DNA of 64,000 nt from Anaeromassilibacillus senegalensis (GCF_001261775.1 NZ_LN868538.1:930001-994000), one strand, 5' to 3'. Positions 24,911-34,470 are shown, counted from the first letter of the stretch. The notes: generated by a model from the letters alone, not told the origin. Numbers and translations are program-made.

Positions 24911-27154
24911 TTAAGAGCAATGCGAATATCCGCACTGGCGGCAGGTCACACAGCCGCCCTCGTGCTCCAACTTTTCGCCGCACTCCGGGCAGAAATGCAT
25001 CCGGCCCGCGATGTCGACCTTGCCGCGCGGCTGCGGCGCGGGCGCGGCAAATTCCTTCCAGTTTCCCAGCTCCACCTGCTGCTTCCACACCTTTTCGATC
25101 ACCCGGGCAATCGCATCTGGGCAAGAAGTGCATTTCAGCCCCGGCTGCCGGATGGTCGACGGGCAGCGGATCCCGCGCAGCTGGTTGATAATGGTCTTCA
25201 CATCGATCCCGCTGCGCAGAGAAATGGAGACCAGGCGGGCCGTCGCCTCGCTCTGGGACGGGCAGCCTCCGGCCTTGCCGGTGTTGGTGAACACCTCACA
25301 GATGCCCTTGTCGTCGTAATTCACGGTGATATACAGGTTGCCGCAGCCAATCTGCACGCGCTCCGTAATCCCCTGCACCAGATCCGGGCGCGGGCGCGGC
25401 ACAATCGGACCCGACGGCTCCCCGGATTCGGCTTCCCCGTCCTTTTTGACCTTGCCGATGTTCAGCACCTGCTCGCTGCGGCTGCCGTCGCGGTAGATGG
25501 TGACACCCTTGCAGCCCAGATGGAATGCCAAACTGTACACCTCCGCCACTTCTTTCCGCGTTGCATCGTGACAGAAATTAACCGTTTTGGAAACCGCGTT
25601 ATCCGTGCCGCGCTGAAACGCCGCCTGCATACAGATATGGTCTTCCGGACTGATATCGTGCGCGGATACGAATACACGGCGCAGATCCTCCGGCAGCTCT
25701 TCTATGTGCGCAATGGTTCCCTCTTTTACAATCCGCTTCATCAGTTCGTCGGAATACAGGCCGCGCTTTTCCAGCTCCGCCCGCAGGATGGGATTGACCT
25801 CCACCATCTCCATGCCGTCCATGATATTGCGGATATAGACGTAGCCGAATACCGGCTCCACACCGGAGGAACAGCCCGCAATGATGGAGAGGGTGCCCGT
25901 GGGCGCGATGGTCGTGATGGTCCCGTTGCGCTGGGGCGTCTCCTGCGGCAGGATGCTCTCTTCAAACAGCGGAAACGCGCCGCGCTGCACCGCAAGGGCC
26001 GCGCTCTCCTCACGCCCGCAGGCCGTGATAAACTTCATCACTTTTTCACCCAGGGTAACCGCCTCATCGGAATTGTAGGGGATGCCCATCAACAGCAGGC
26101 TGTCCGCCCAGCCCATTACGCCCAGTCCGATTTTGCGCGTCTGCTTGGTCACAAAGTCGATGCTGTCCAGCGGGTATTTGTTGACATCAATCACATTGTC
26201 CAGGAAATGCACCGCCAGTTTGACGGTGCGCTCCAGCTTCTCCCATTCGAACGCATATGTACCGCCCTGCTCCTTCAGCATCCGGGTCAGGTTGATGGAT
26301 CCCAGATTGCAGGACTCGTACGGCAGCAGCGGCTGCTCACCGCAGGGGTTGGTGGATTCAATCTCCCCCTGGGACGGCACAATATTGTCTCGATTGAGGC
26401 GGTCCAGGAAGATGATACCCGGTTCGCCATTGCGCCACGCCGCGTCCACAATCCGATCAAACACATCCCGCGCGCGCAGCTTCTTCACCACCTGCCGGGT
26501 GTGCGGGTCCACCAGCTCATAGTCGCCGCCGGTCTCAACCGCGTTCATGAATGCCTCCGTCAGGCCGACGGAAATATTGAAATTGGTGATCTCCGCGTTG
26601 CTGCTCTTGCAGTCGATAAACTCCAGGATATCCGGATGGTCCACGCGCAGGATTCCCATATTGGCCCCGCGCCGGGTGCCGCCCTGTTTGACAGCCTCCG
26701 TCGCCATATTGAACACCTTCATAAAGCTGATCGGCCCGGACGCCACACCGCCGGTCGAGTTGACGGTACTGCCCTTTTGACGCAATCGCGAGAAAGAAAA
26801 ACCCGTGCCGCCGCCGCTCTTGTGAATCAGCGCGGCCTGTTTGATCGCCTCGAAGATCGCGTCCATGCTGTCCTCCACCGGCAGCACAAAGCACGCGGAG
26901 AGCTGCCCCAACGGGCGGCCCGCATTCATCAGCGTGGGAGAGTTCGGCAGGAACTCCAAATTGGTCATCAGGTCATAAAATGTTTTTTTCGTCTGCTCCA
27001 CATCCGCGTTTTTATCGTGCAGCAGGTCCGCCGAGGCAATCGCGCCCGCCACACGCTGGAACATGCCGTCTACCGTCTCCACGGTGTTGCCCTCCGCGTC
27101 CCGGATCAAATATCGTTTTTCCAGCACCAGTCTGGCATTTTCTGAAACTCCCAT
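24911..27154 (-). CDS. nrdJ: Adenosylcobalamin-dependent (class II) ribonucleotide reductase
   Basis: 747 residues from ATG 27154. Converts ribonucleotides to deoxyribonucleotides with a B12 radical, independent of oxygen. Seen: 'EFLPNSPTLMNAG', 'GGGTGFSFSRLR', 'STNPCGEQPLLPYESCNLGSINL' carrying the active-site N-x-C-x-E, and 'PTGTLSIIAGCSSGVEPVFGY'. The C-terminus has 'CPECGEKLEHEGGCVTCRQCGY', a zinc-ribbon-like Cys pattern, and a Cys pair near the end for reduction. No ATP-cone is visible at the N-terminus. The cofactor-making cobO lies 6.5 kb away. Upstream candidate NrdR boxes suggest repression when dNTPs are plentiful. Confidence 0.96.
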   Translation of the reverse strand: MGVSENARLVLEKRYLIRDAEGNTVETVDGMFQRVAGAIASADLLHDKNADVEQTKKTFYDLMTNLEFLPNSPTLMNAGRPLGQLSACFVLPVEDSMDAIFEAIKQAALIHKSGGGTGFSFSRLRQKGSTVNSTGGVASGPISFMKVFNMATEAVKQGGTRRGANMGILRVDHPDILEFIDCKSSNAEITNFNISVGLTEAFMNAVETGGDYELVDPHTRQVVKKLRARDVFDRIVDAAWRNGEPGIIFLDRLNRDNIVPSQGEIESTNPCGEQPLLPYESCNLGSINLTRMLKEQGGTYAFEWEKLERTVKLAVHFLDNVIDVNKYPLDSIDFVTKQTRKIGLGVMGWADSLLLMGIPYNSDEAVTLGEKVMKFITACGREESAALAVQRGAFPLFEESILPQETPQRNGTITTIAPTGTLSIIAGCSSGVEPVFGYVYIRNIMDGMEMVEVNPILRAELEKRGLYSDELMKRIVKEGTIAHIEELPEDLRRVFVSAHDISPEDHICMQAAFQRGTDNAVSKTVNFCHDATRKEVAEVYSLAFHLGCKGVTIYRDGSRSEQVLNIGKVKKDGEAESGEPSGPIVPRPRPDLVQGITERVQIGCGNLYITVNYDDKGICEVFTNTGKAGGCPSQSEATARLVSISLRSGIDVKTIINQLRGIRCPSTIRQPGLKCTSCPDAIARVIEKVWKQQVELGNWKEFAAPAPQPRGKVDIAGRMHFCPECGEKLEHEGGCVTCRQCGYSHCS

Positions 27155-27233
27155 GGGATGTCATCCTTCCGTATCACTTATCTGTTTGGCCGGCGGCCCC
27201 TGTGGGGGTCTGTTTCCTTTGCTCCGCCGTGGC

Positions 27234-27281
27234 ATACCATATATTGTACCACATGATCTCAGAAAATCAACAAATTGTGAT
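27234..27281 (-). promoter_or_regulatory. nrdJ promoter overlapped by two candidate NrdR boxes
   Basis: Minus strand: -35 TTGATT (27265-27270), 16 bases, -10 TACAAT (27243-27248). A 16-mer at 27234-27249 centred on ATATAT resembles the NrdR consensus; a weaker palindrome lies at 27266-27281. Their centres are 32 bases apart, the usual three-turn NrdR spacing, and they cover -10 and -35. The second box is a poor match. Confidence 0.45.
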
Positions 27282-27320
27282 CATATAAAAAATTTAACCT
27301 TTGTCTTTAAACGCCGTCAT

Positions 27321-28640
27321 TTATTCTGATTCCCTCATTGACACTAATGTAATATAAATATCCTCCTTTGAGATTAATTCCAAAGCGCCGTCATATTTTT
27401 CCGCCATCTCTTTCACTATTTTCAACCCAAGACGGTGATATTTCCCTTCCTTGCTTTTGGGCTTCGCGGTGGAATCACAGGAATTTTCCACCTTGATAAC
27501 CAAGAAACCTGCGTTATTCTGCGCCGTTATGGAAAGATACTTGTCTTTGACAACTTCTCCCTCATTTGCTTCTATCGCGTTATCCAGCAAATTGGAAAAC
27601 ACGCACATTAAATCTAAATCGTCAATAGGCGAATCCCGGGCAACAGACACGTCCACCACCGTCTGAATCCCCAACGAATGCGCTTTCCGGATTTTATCAT
27701 ACAAGACGGCGTCGACAATCCAGTTTTCACAATAACTGATGCCAGTGCTTTTCTGATATTTCTTCTCCAGCTCCTGCGCATAAGCGTTTGCATGGTCCGC
27801 CTGGTTTTTCTCCAGCAGCGTACGGATGGTATACATGTGGTTGACAATGTCATGCCGCAATTTTTTTACAGTTTGTTCTTCTATTTGCATCTCCATGTAA
27901 TGCTGCTTTTGCAGTTCCTGTTCTTCTTTCAAATAATAATTTTGAACCTCCAGCTCTTTTTTTCTTGTAACACTTTGAATGACTTTTAGAAGAAGGAAAT
28001 CTGCTGTAAAGCAAATGATCGTACCCAACATTATGATAGGAACATATTGATCTACATACGCAGGATACGCCTTCATAAGCTTATCGCCTGTAGCATAGAT
28101 AACCACCATCAATATCAACTGGCTTAAAGGAAAAACACTAAAACATACAAACATTTTCAAATTAATTGAATGTGTATTTCTCTTAATGAAGATTCCTGTC
28201 AAATAGTATAATATCGCCATAATACAACAATCAAACGAAATCATTAAAATCATATATTGAGGATTTTTTTCTATATACCTGATCGTAATTCCAGTTATTG
28301 ATGAAGTCATAACAACGGTAAGCTCTGATAAGCCTAATACGATACTATCCGTGAGAACAGCAAATACCTTTTTCCCAAAGCTATCAGAAAAAAGGAAAAA
28401 AACAAATGATATTACAAAAAACAAACCCAGTGCTTGCTTCAGTAAGAGGTTGTCGTAAATGGCCAGAACACTGCAGCTTAAAAGAAAAAGAAAAAGACTT
28501 TGTAATCCCAGTATAACTGATTTGTGGGTCTTGGGCGTTAGAACATAGCCGTAATATACCGCTCTGATCATAGCCATTGTAGCATTCCCAATTACTGCAA
28601 TTAAAAAAGATGTACTTGTTATCTCTTCCAAATCAAACAT
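27321..28640 (-). CDS. AgrC-like GHKL sensor histidine kinase, copy 1
   Basis: Start ATG 28640 after AAGGGG. About 439 residues: six or seven membrane helices (to about residue 210), a coiled linker 'KKELEVQNYYLKEEQELQKQHYMEM', the H-box 'VKKLRHDIVNHMYTIRTLL' and a GHKL ATPase with 'CVFSNLLDNAIEA' (N box) and 'HRLGLKIVKEMAEKY' (G box). This is the plan of peptide-sensing AgrC kinases. From the linker on it is nearly identical to the next kinase at 28683-30011, while the membrane half differs greatly. No separate regulator follows. Confidence 0.92.
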   Translation of the reverse strand: MFDLEEITSTSFLIAVIGNATMAMIRAVYYGYVLTPKTHKSVILGLQSLFLFLLSCSVLAIYDNLLLKQALGLFFVISFVFFLFSDSFGKKVFAVLTDSIVLGLSELTVVMTSSITGITIRYIEKNPQYMILMISFDCCIMAILYYLTGIFIKRNTHSINLKMFVCFSVFPLSQLILMVVIYATGDKLMKAYPAYVDQYVPIIMLGTIICFTADFLLLKVIQSVTRKKELEVQNYYLKEEQELQKQHYMEMQIEEQTVKKLRHDIVNHMYTIRTLLEKNQADHANAYAQELEKKYQKSTGISYCENWIVDAVLYDKIRKAHSLGIQTVVDVSVARDSPIDDLDLMCVFSNLLDNAIEANEGEVVKDKYLSITAQNNAGFLVIKVENSCDSTAKPKSKEGKYHRLGLKIVKEMAEKYDGALELISKEDIYITLVSMRESE

Positions 28641-28682
28641 AATTGTTCCCCTTGATTCACGGTCATTACTACTCAAAACTGA

Positions 28683-30011
28683 TCAGTCTATTATTGCTTC
28701 CCTCATTGACACCAACGTAATATAAGTATTTCCCCTTTGGATCAACTCCAGAGCGCCGTCATATTTTTCCGCCATCTCTTTCACTATTTTCAACCCAAGA
28801 CGGTGATATTTCCCTTCCTTGCTTTTGGGCTTTGCGGTAGGATCACAGGAATTCTCTACCTTGATAACCAAAAACCCCGCGTTATTCTGCGCGGTTATAG
28901 AAAGATACTTGTCCTCGACCGCTTCTTCCTCATTCGCTTCTATTGCGTTATCCAGCAAATTGGAAAACACGCACATTAAATCCAAATCGTCGATTGCCGA
29001 ATCCCGGGCAACAGACACGTCCACAGCCGTCTGAATACCTGACGAATGTGCTTTCCTGATTTTACTATACAGAACAGCGTCGACAATCCAGTTTTCACAA
29101 TAACTGATGCCGGTACTTTTTTGATACTTCTTCTCCAGTTTTTGCGCGTACGCATTTGCATAGTCCGCTTGGTTTTTCTCCAGCAGCGTATGGATGGTAT
29201 ACATGTGATTGACAATATCGTGCCGCAGTTTTTTGACCGCCTGTTCTTCTATTTGCAGCTCCATATAATGCTGTTTTTGCAAGGTCTTTTCCTCCTGCAA
29301 ATAGTGATTTTGAACCTCCAGCTCCTTTTTCCTTGCAACGCTCTGGATGACCTTTAAAAGAGAAAAGTCCGCTACAAAGCAGCCCGCTACCGCTATCAGC
29401 AAAAACAGTCTGTATTTTTCGGTATAAAGGGGGTCTCCATTTATAAGCATCGTGTGAAAGAAGGCCAGCAGGATCAACTGGCTTAAAGGGAAAATGCTGA
29501 AATAGGCAAAGCTCCTTTGATCCAGGGAATGAACCTTTCGATTGAGAAACATGGACATTAAGTAATATAGTACCGCTAAACAGCAACACATCAGCAAATG
29601 GAAATAGAATGCAGTTTCAGAATTTTCTGCGACTCCTCCAAGCGCGTTTTCCGATGATCCTATGACCCATACAGAGACGGCGGTTTCCGACAATCCTATC
29701 ATAATATCGTCGGAAAAAACAACAAACAATCTTTTATTCCATTTATCTCTGAAAAGCAGTGTCAAAAGCAGAAAACCCAACGAAAGATAAAGTGCCTGTT
29801 TTAACCACAGATATTCATAAAACAAGGCCGCCAAAAAGCAGATGACTAAACCGCCAAGCATCGCCAACAAGAAGGTTGCTGGTTTCCGGCGCTTTGGCGT
29901 CAGGACCGAGACATAATAGGTTGTCCGCATAATCAGCAGGATCACTTCGGCAGCCAAATAGATTTCCAGTGGACCTGATACAGCTCTTGCTCCCAAGCCC
30001 CTCATTTTCAT
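28683..30011 (-). CDS. AgrC-like GHKL sensor histidine kinase, copy 2
   Basis: 442 residues; the start ATG 30011 overlaps the regulator stop in ATGA, so the two are translationally coupled. Same plan as copy 1: several membrane helices, coiled linker, H-box 'VKKLRHDIVNHMYTIHTLL', N box 'CVFSNLLDNAIEA', G box 'HRLGLKIVKEMAEKY'. The transmitter halves of the two copies differ at only a few residues over about 200, pointing to a recent duplication or gene conversion, whereas the sensor halves share mainly short motifs ('FPLSQLIL', 'LLKVIQSV'). Confidence 0.93.
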   Translation of the reverse strand: MKMRGLGARAVSGPLEIYLAAEVILLIMRTTYYVSVLTPKRRKPATFLLAMLGGLVICFLAALFYEYLWLKQALYLSLGFLLLTLLFRDKWNKRLFVVFSDDIMIGLSETAVSVWVIGSSENALGGVAENSETAFYFHLLMCCCLAVLYYLMSMFLNRKVHSLDQRSFAYFSIFPLSQLILLAFFHTMLINGDPLYTEKYRLFLLIAVAGCFVADFSLLKVIQSVARKKELEVQNHYLQEEKTLQKQHYMELQIEEQAVKKLRHDIVNHMYTIHTLLEKNQADYANAYAQKLEKKYQKSTGISYCENWIVDAVLYSKIRKAHSSGIQTAVDVSVARDSAIDDLDLMCVFSNLLDNAIEANEEEAVEDKYLSITAQNNAGFLVIKVENSCDPTAKPKSKEGKYHRLGLKIVKEMAEKYDGALELIQRGNTYITLVSMREAIID

Positions 30012-30727
30012 ACTAAAACATCCCCCGCAAATTTTAACATGCTTTTCTTCATGTTGTCATAGTATTTTCTGCCGACAGCGATCCTCTGGCCGTTGCTCAG
30101 GTAAGCTTCCGTCCTTAAACAGCGGTCAACATATGCGGCATTGACCACGTAACTCCGGTGACAGCGGATAAAGGCAAAGGAGGACGACCTTTCTATCAAT
30201 CCGTCCAGATTCTCCGAAGTCTCAACAATTTTCTCCTGTTTACAATGGATGAATGTCTTCCGCGATATGCGTTCCATGTACATAATGTCGCCAAGGGACA
30301 GAAATATTTTCCCCTCTTTCTGGTACACGGTCAATTTGGAAGACCCCTGCACATACGTGTCCTTTGCCTTTTCGATCGCTTCGGGCAATCTTGCTTTCAG
30401 TTCCGTTTTCAATATAAAATACACATGATTTGCGCTGTACACCTCTGTCGCATAATTGAGATGGCCTGTGACAAATATGATCCTGCATACAGGATTTTCC
30501 TGGTTGATGTGCCGGGCAAGCGCAATCCCATCCATTTCTTTTTCCGCCAGCGATATATCCAGAAGCGCTATATGCAGTTTTTCACAGTGCTCCTGATCAT
30601 CGAGCAATTCCTGGGCGCTGGCATACGTCAGGATGCGGTGCGGCTGAAGCGCCAGTACCTGATCCACCGCATCCTGGAGAATAGCTAAATCCTGGGCAAG
30701 GTCGTCACACACCGCTATGTACAACAC
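30008..30727 (-). CDS. LytTR-family response regulator (AgrA-like)
   Basis: Start taken as GTG 30727, seven bases after GGAGG; a GTG at 30733 is too close to it. Receiver domain with 'IAVCDDLAQD', phosphoacceptor in 'IALLDISLAEKEMDG', then a LytTR DNA-binding domain: 'GDIMYMERISRKTFIHCKQEKIVETSENLDGL' and 'SFAFIRCHRSYVVNAAYVDRC'. First gene of the operon regulator - kinase 2 - kinase 1. No AgrB protease or obvious AgrD precursor is adjacent. Confidence 0.94.
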   Translation of the reverse strand: MLYIAVCDDLAQDLAILQDAVDQVLALQPHRILTYASAQELLDDQEHCEKLHIALLDISLAEKEMDGIALARHINQENPVCRIIFVTGHLNYATEVYSANHVYFILKTELKARLPEAIEKAKDTYVQGSSKLTVYQKEGKIFLSLGDIMYMERISRKTFIHCKQEKIVETSENLDGLIERSSSFAFIRCHRSYVVNAAYVDRCLRTEAYLSNGQRIAVGRKYYDNMKKSMLKFAGDVLV

Positions 30728-30930
30728 AGGCACCCCTCCCCGCTAAAATATCTACAAACCGCATATAGACTTATTTTAACGAATGATTCCAAAATTCGCA
30801 ACCAGATTGTTTTGGTTAATCATGACATTAACTTTGCACTTCATGTAAAACGTCTTTCACAAAGTGTTTTTTCTGCTATTATAATATTATTACTTACTAA
30901 AAATTTCAGAAAGCGAGGAAGAAATAAATT

Positions 30931-31890
30931 GTGAAAAAGTTAATAGTCTCTGTCAATGTTATCTTATTTATTTTACTATGTGCATGCGGAGTTGCAAACA
31001 TTTCTTCTAACACTGGATCAATTCCCACAAATACAGTTTCCTCCAATTCCCAAACGAATATGGCTCCTATCTCTTCAGTGAACACTGAAAGTACTACAAG
31101 CTCTGATATTGAAAATTCGCAGGTTCTTCCAGAAACCAAGGCTAATTCCAGTAATTCAGAAGCAGTCTATGCAGAGGAATCTTCGATGCCTTCTTCATCC
31201 ACAAATCCATTATATGAAAAATTGGAAGAATACGAATCGCATGGATCAAATTTTCATGATGGGCTTATGTGGGTAAAGAAAAATCTTTCAACTTATAACG
31301 AAACCGCTTATGGATATGGCTTTATTGACGAATCCGGAGATTTAGTCATTCCTATAAATCGTCGATGGAAAGGCGTAAATGATTTTTCCGATGAACGAGC
31401 TATTATGTATGTCGATACAAGTGCTCGGAATGATGTCACCTACGATATTATTGACACCACAGGAACCATATTAACCAGCGTGGAAGTTAAAGGTATAGGC
31501 CGTCATCCCTTCACAGGATTTGATGGTGGTTATTGTTTATTTGGCAGTTTTGAAAGCGCTAAAATTTATAATTCAAATGGAGTGCAGACAGGAACCATGG
31601 AGACCAATCCATTACACGATGACATTACTTTCTTTTCAAAATGGTCCAATGATATTATTTGCATACAGTCCACCGATATATATCGATGGATTTCCAGTAG
31701 TGGAGAGGTTCTTTGGGGGACATCCCAAAAAAAGGATGGATTTCAAATCATTTCCTCTCCGAGCACAATGACCTACGATGATCAAGGACTCGTTCATTTC
31801 GAGATTATAGGTGCAGATGATAAAAAATATAAAGTTACTTATGATAAGAAAGGAGTCATGGTAGGAGAACCCCAAAAAACAACATCTTAA
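30931..31890 (+). CDS. Lipoprotein with WG-repeat-like domain
   Basis: GTG start at 30931 after GCGAGGAAG. Lipobox in 'LFILLCACGVAN' (Cys about residue 17 or 19), then a Ser/Thr/Asn-rich linker to about residue 95. 'YGFIDESGDLVIPINRRWKGVNDFSDERAIM' has the form of a WG (KWG) repeat; similar but weaker units follow ('YDIIDTTGTILTSVE', 'IYNSNGVQTGTM'). The gene is markedly AT-rich compared with the window mean, suggesting transfer. It lies divergent from the agr-like operon and may be a target; no direct evidence. Confidence 0.8.
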   Translation: MKKLIVSVNVILFILLCACGVANISSNTGSIPTNTVSSNSQTNMAPISSVNTESTTSSDIENSQVLPETKANSSNSEAVYAEESSMPSSSTNPLYEKLEEYESHGSNFHDGLMWVKKNLSTYNETAYGYGFIDESGDLVIPINRRWKGVNDFSDERAIMYVDTSARNDVTYDIIDTTGTILTSVEVKGIGRHPFTGFDGGYCLFGSFESAKIYNSNGVQTGTMETNPLHDDITFFSKWSNDIICIQSTDIYRWISSSGEVLWGTSQKKDGFQIISSPSTMTYDDQGLVHFEIIGADDKKYKVTYDKKGVMVGEPQKTTS

Positions 31891-31953
31891 AAATTCGGTT
31901 TTGGAAATGGTATTATACATTCTTAATAATACCTCAAGAAAGAAGGTGGCCTA

Positions 31954-32172
31954 ATGTTTTGGTTTTGGGTGGTTATCATTCTTTTATTCGTTATGAGCAT
32001 TTGGACTCCGGTTCTCACTGTTTTGGGGATCCTCTCAGGAATTGGAGCTGTCGTTGTACTAATTGCAGCAATAAATTCGATAAGAGACGGTGAAGTATTT
32101 GGGGGTATTTTTCTATGCCTCCTTGCTGTCCTCGTCGGATGCGTTGCCGTTTTCTTCTTTGCTATCGCGTAA
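31954..32172 (+). CDS. Small membrane protein, unknown
   Basis: 72 residues from ATG 31954 after GAAGGTGG. Three hydrophobic stretches: 'FWVVIILLFVMSIWTPVL', 'VLGILSGIGAVVVLIAAI' and 'GIFLCLLAVLVGCVAVFFFAIA', separated by a short charged turn (RDGEV). No family recognised. Follows the WG-like lipoprotein in the same direction and precedes a tiny Cys-rich frame. Confidence 0.7.
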   Translation: MFWFWVVIILLFVMSIWTPVLTVLGILSGIGAVVVLIAAINSIRDGEVFGGIFLCLLAVLVGCVAVFFFAIA

Positions 32173-32269
32173 CAAACATATATATTCTTAATATGAACAT
32201 TATGATTATACCTGTCTATAATCATAACGTAAATTAACTTAACAATTCATATAAAAAGGAGGGGAAATC

Positions 32270-32362
32270 ATGAATTGGCATGGTGGATCGTGTCTCTGTC
32301 CAGCGTGTTTTTTAACAGCGTTTGGCGCAGGAATCGCTTATCTCTTTGGTTTTAGATGGTAA
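32270..32362 (+). CDS. 30-residue Cys-rich peptide with very strong ribosome site
   Basis: AAAAAGGAGGGGAA lies five to ten bases before ATG 32270. The peptide has Cys at residues 8, 10 and 13 (CxCPxC, 'GSCLCPACFLTAFGAG') followed by a hydrophobic half ending 'YLFGFRW'. The strong site, the terminator 71 bases downstream and the position after two small genes near an agr-like system argue it is expressed. It could bind a metal, insert in the membrane, or be a signal precursor; none is shown. Confidence 0.6.
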   Translation: MNWHGGSCLCPACFLTAFGAGIAYLFGFRW

Positions 32363-32432
32363 CTTAACAGTTAATATTAATAATCTGACAGGATGTTATT
32401 AATATTTTATGTCGTTATTGAAAAACATGTGC

Positions 32433-32480
32433 AAAAACGGCACTCTTGGCGCTTAAGAAATCGCCAAGAGTGCCGTTTTT
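32433..32480 (+). terminator. Rho-independent terminator
   Basis: AAAAACGGCACTCTTGGCG stem with its exact complement ending in TTTTT (32462-32480). Bidirectional in form; ends the small-gene cluster. From here to 32750 I see no gene, only a CTGCCCC/GGGGCAG stem at about 32577-32602. Confidence 0.88.
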
Positions 32481-32750
32481 CACTTGATATTTTTACACAT
32501 CCTGCAAGAAAACCTTCTTCTGACCGGTATTAAAATCAGAGGTTCTGAAATATGAGATGGTTCTTCCTGGTTCTTCTGCCCCAGCCCATGCGGCGGGGCA
32601 GCCAACACCTTGTCTGGACAAAAATCTTTGGACAGGCTTCCATCCGCTTCGTAAAAGGCGTAAAATAGAGATAATTCCTCAGAACCCCTTACGGAAGCAT
32701 CTACCGCTCAATCACAGCAGCCATACATACAGAAAGCGAGAAACAAAACC

Positions 32751-33890
32751 ATGTATTCCTTAAAACAATTTTTACTGGTGACAACGGCCCTTTTCCTCCC
32801 CCTGCTGTCAACCGCGCCCTTTTCCAAGCAGACGCCTGACACCGCGCCGCCCGTGGACACGCCCTACCACGAAACGGCCCGGTACAACAGTCCGGAACCC
32901 GACCAATATGCCGCCTGCCTGCATTATCTGGAAAGCAACCGGACGGATTACCTTGCCTATCAGCAAAAACACCCGGAGCTGAACGCATGGGATGTGGTGA
33001 CGCAGGTCAACATCGGCCTGAACCGTCCGTTTTACACGGGAATCCAGACCGTGGACGACCCCAATAGCCTGCTGGTGCTCTGCAACAAATACCGGAAGCT
33101 GCCGGACGGTTACGCGCCTGCCGACCTGCGCAGCCTTTCCTCCGGGCTGGCCGCCGGGTCCGCCAACCAGATGCGGCGCGAAGCGGCGGACGCCTTTGAA
33201 GCCCTGTGCGCCGACGCCAAAGCGGCGGGCTATACCATCCGGGCACAGTCGGCCTACCGCAGTTATTCCACGCAAAAATCCCTGTATGCGCGCTATGCCG
33301 CGCGGGACGGGGCCGCGGGCGCGGATGTCTACAGCGCACGGGCGGGCCACTCGGACCACCAGACTGGCCTGGTCGTCGACGTCAAAAACGCCACACAGCC
33401 CTATAACCGCTTTGGACAAACCGCCGAATACCAGTGGGCGAAGGACAACATTCACAAATATGGCTTTATTATCCACTATCCAGAGGGAACACAATCGATC
33501 ACCGGCTATAAAACGGAGGAATGGCACTGGCGGTACGTGGGGAAGGAAGCCGCGACGGCTATTTACAACCTCGGCATCACGCTGGATGAATACTGCGCCA
33601 TCTTTTTAACCGGCAATGCGTCCGGAACTCCCTCCCTGACCAGCGATACGCCGGGACAAATCTCCGTAAAGGCCGGAGACACTTATACCTTCCTGCTCAA
33701 GCCGCAGGGCGCTTTGCAGGTTCCGACCTTCACCACCGGCAACGGGGAGGTGCTCGCCACCTGCGGCCTGGTTTACCGCGGCGGCAATTACTACGTCTCC
33801 GTGCGGGGCGCCGCCCCGGGCAGCACCAACGTGTATGCCTCCTTTCCCGGACAAACACCGGTCAGCTATTGCTCGGTAACGGTTTCTTAA
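32751..33890 (+). CDS. D-Ala-D-Ala carboxypeptidase (VanY/M15B) with the shared C-terminal module
   Basis: 379 residues from ATG 32751. A signal peptide is at 1-24 ('FLLVTTALFLPLLSTAP'). The peptidase M15B domain has the SxHxxGxxxD zinc motif at His203 and Asp210 ('SDHQTGLVVD'), catalytic Glu256 and ligand His259 in 'EEWHWRYVG', and 'AQSAYRSYSTQKSLY'. It trims the terminal D-Ala of peptidoglycan stems. Residues about 297-379, after 'GNASGTPSLTSDTPG', form a separate beta-rich module with 'PTFTTGNGEVLAT', 'GGNYYVSV' and final 'SYCSVTVS', matching the C-terminal module of the two giant enzymes at 53.2 and 60.9 kb. The ribosome site is weak. Confidence 0.9.
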   Translation: MYSLKQFLLVTTALFLPLLSTAPFSKQTPDTAPPVDTPYHETARYNSPEPDQYAACLHYLESNRTDYLAYQQKHPELNAWDVVTQVNIGLNRPFYTGIQTVDDPNSLLVLCNKYRKLPDGYAPADLRSLSSGLAAGSANQMRREAADAFEALCADAKAAGYTIRAQSAYRSYSTQKSLYARYAARDGAAGADVYSARAGHSDHQTGLVVDVKNATQPYNRFGQTAEYQWAKDNIHKYGFIIHYPEGTQSITGYKTEEWHWRYVGKEAATAIYNLGITLDEYCAIFLTGNASGTPSLTSDTPGQISVKAGDTYTFLLKPQGALQVPTFTTGNGEVLATCGLVYRGGNYYVSVRGAAPGSTNVYASFPGQTPVSYCSVTVS

Positions 33891-34059
33891 CACCGCGTAT
33901 GCCACATTTTGTTGAACGGCCCGGATGGATCTCGTTGCAAAATGAAATGATGCCAAATCGTACAAAGAAACAATTTTTTATAAGAAAAAACGCCTTTGAA
34001 AATGGCCTTTCACAGCCAGATTCAGAGGCATGTTTGTGCAGTTTTTCCTAAAGAGCTAT

Positions 34060-34470
34060 TTTGCAACACGCCTTAAAGTATACGTTGGGAAAGCAGAAAA
34101 AGCCCCAGAGACAGCATGTTGCCTTATAAATGCAATATCACTCGTTCCCTCTCGCTCTTCTCAGGAAAAGAGGATCTCCGGTCGGGACGCTCGCCAAAGG
34201 CTAAAGCCTCGCTCGACACTCTAAACGACCATCGCCGCTTTTCAAAAACAGAGAAAGACATATTTTAAGCATTGCTCGTGATGTAAAAATGTTTCTCGCC
34301 GCCTTTAGAAACGTAGAAAGACAAATGTAAAGAATTTCCACAAGGTGAAAATGGTCCTTGCCGTAGGCACGTCCCGACCGGAGGTCCCGCTTTTCAAAAA
34401 AGCGGAAAAACGCGTTTGCCCTACGACACAAGCAAAACAGAGACTGTTTTGCAACGCCCCTTTCAGGGTG
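34060..34470 (-). repeat. Dispersed structured intergenic repeat, copy R4 (longest, mosaic)
   Basis: Reverse orientation; conserved end at 34136-34164 with one change. It carries the alternative GACCTCCGGTCGGGACG module near the end and again at about 34362-34390, and two hairpin-1-like stems (about 34232-34250 and 34388-34406). With the NifJ terminator it fills the 676 bases between convergent genes; no gene seen. Confidence 0.7.

Noticed and set aside
24887..27145. 752-codon plus-strand frame opposite nrdJ
   Set aside because: Shadow; no motif, whereas the minus strand shows a full class II reductase.
32557..32763. 68-codon frame before the carboxypeptidase
   Set aside because: No ribosome site, biased composition, and it overlaps the start of the real gene.
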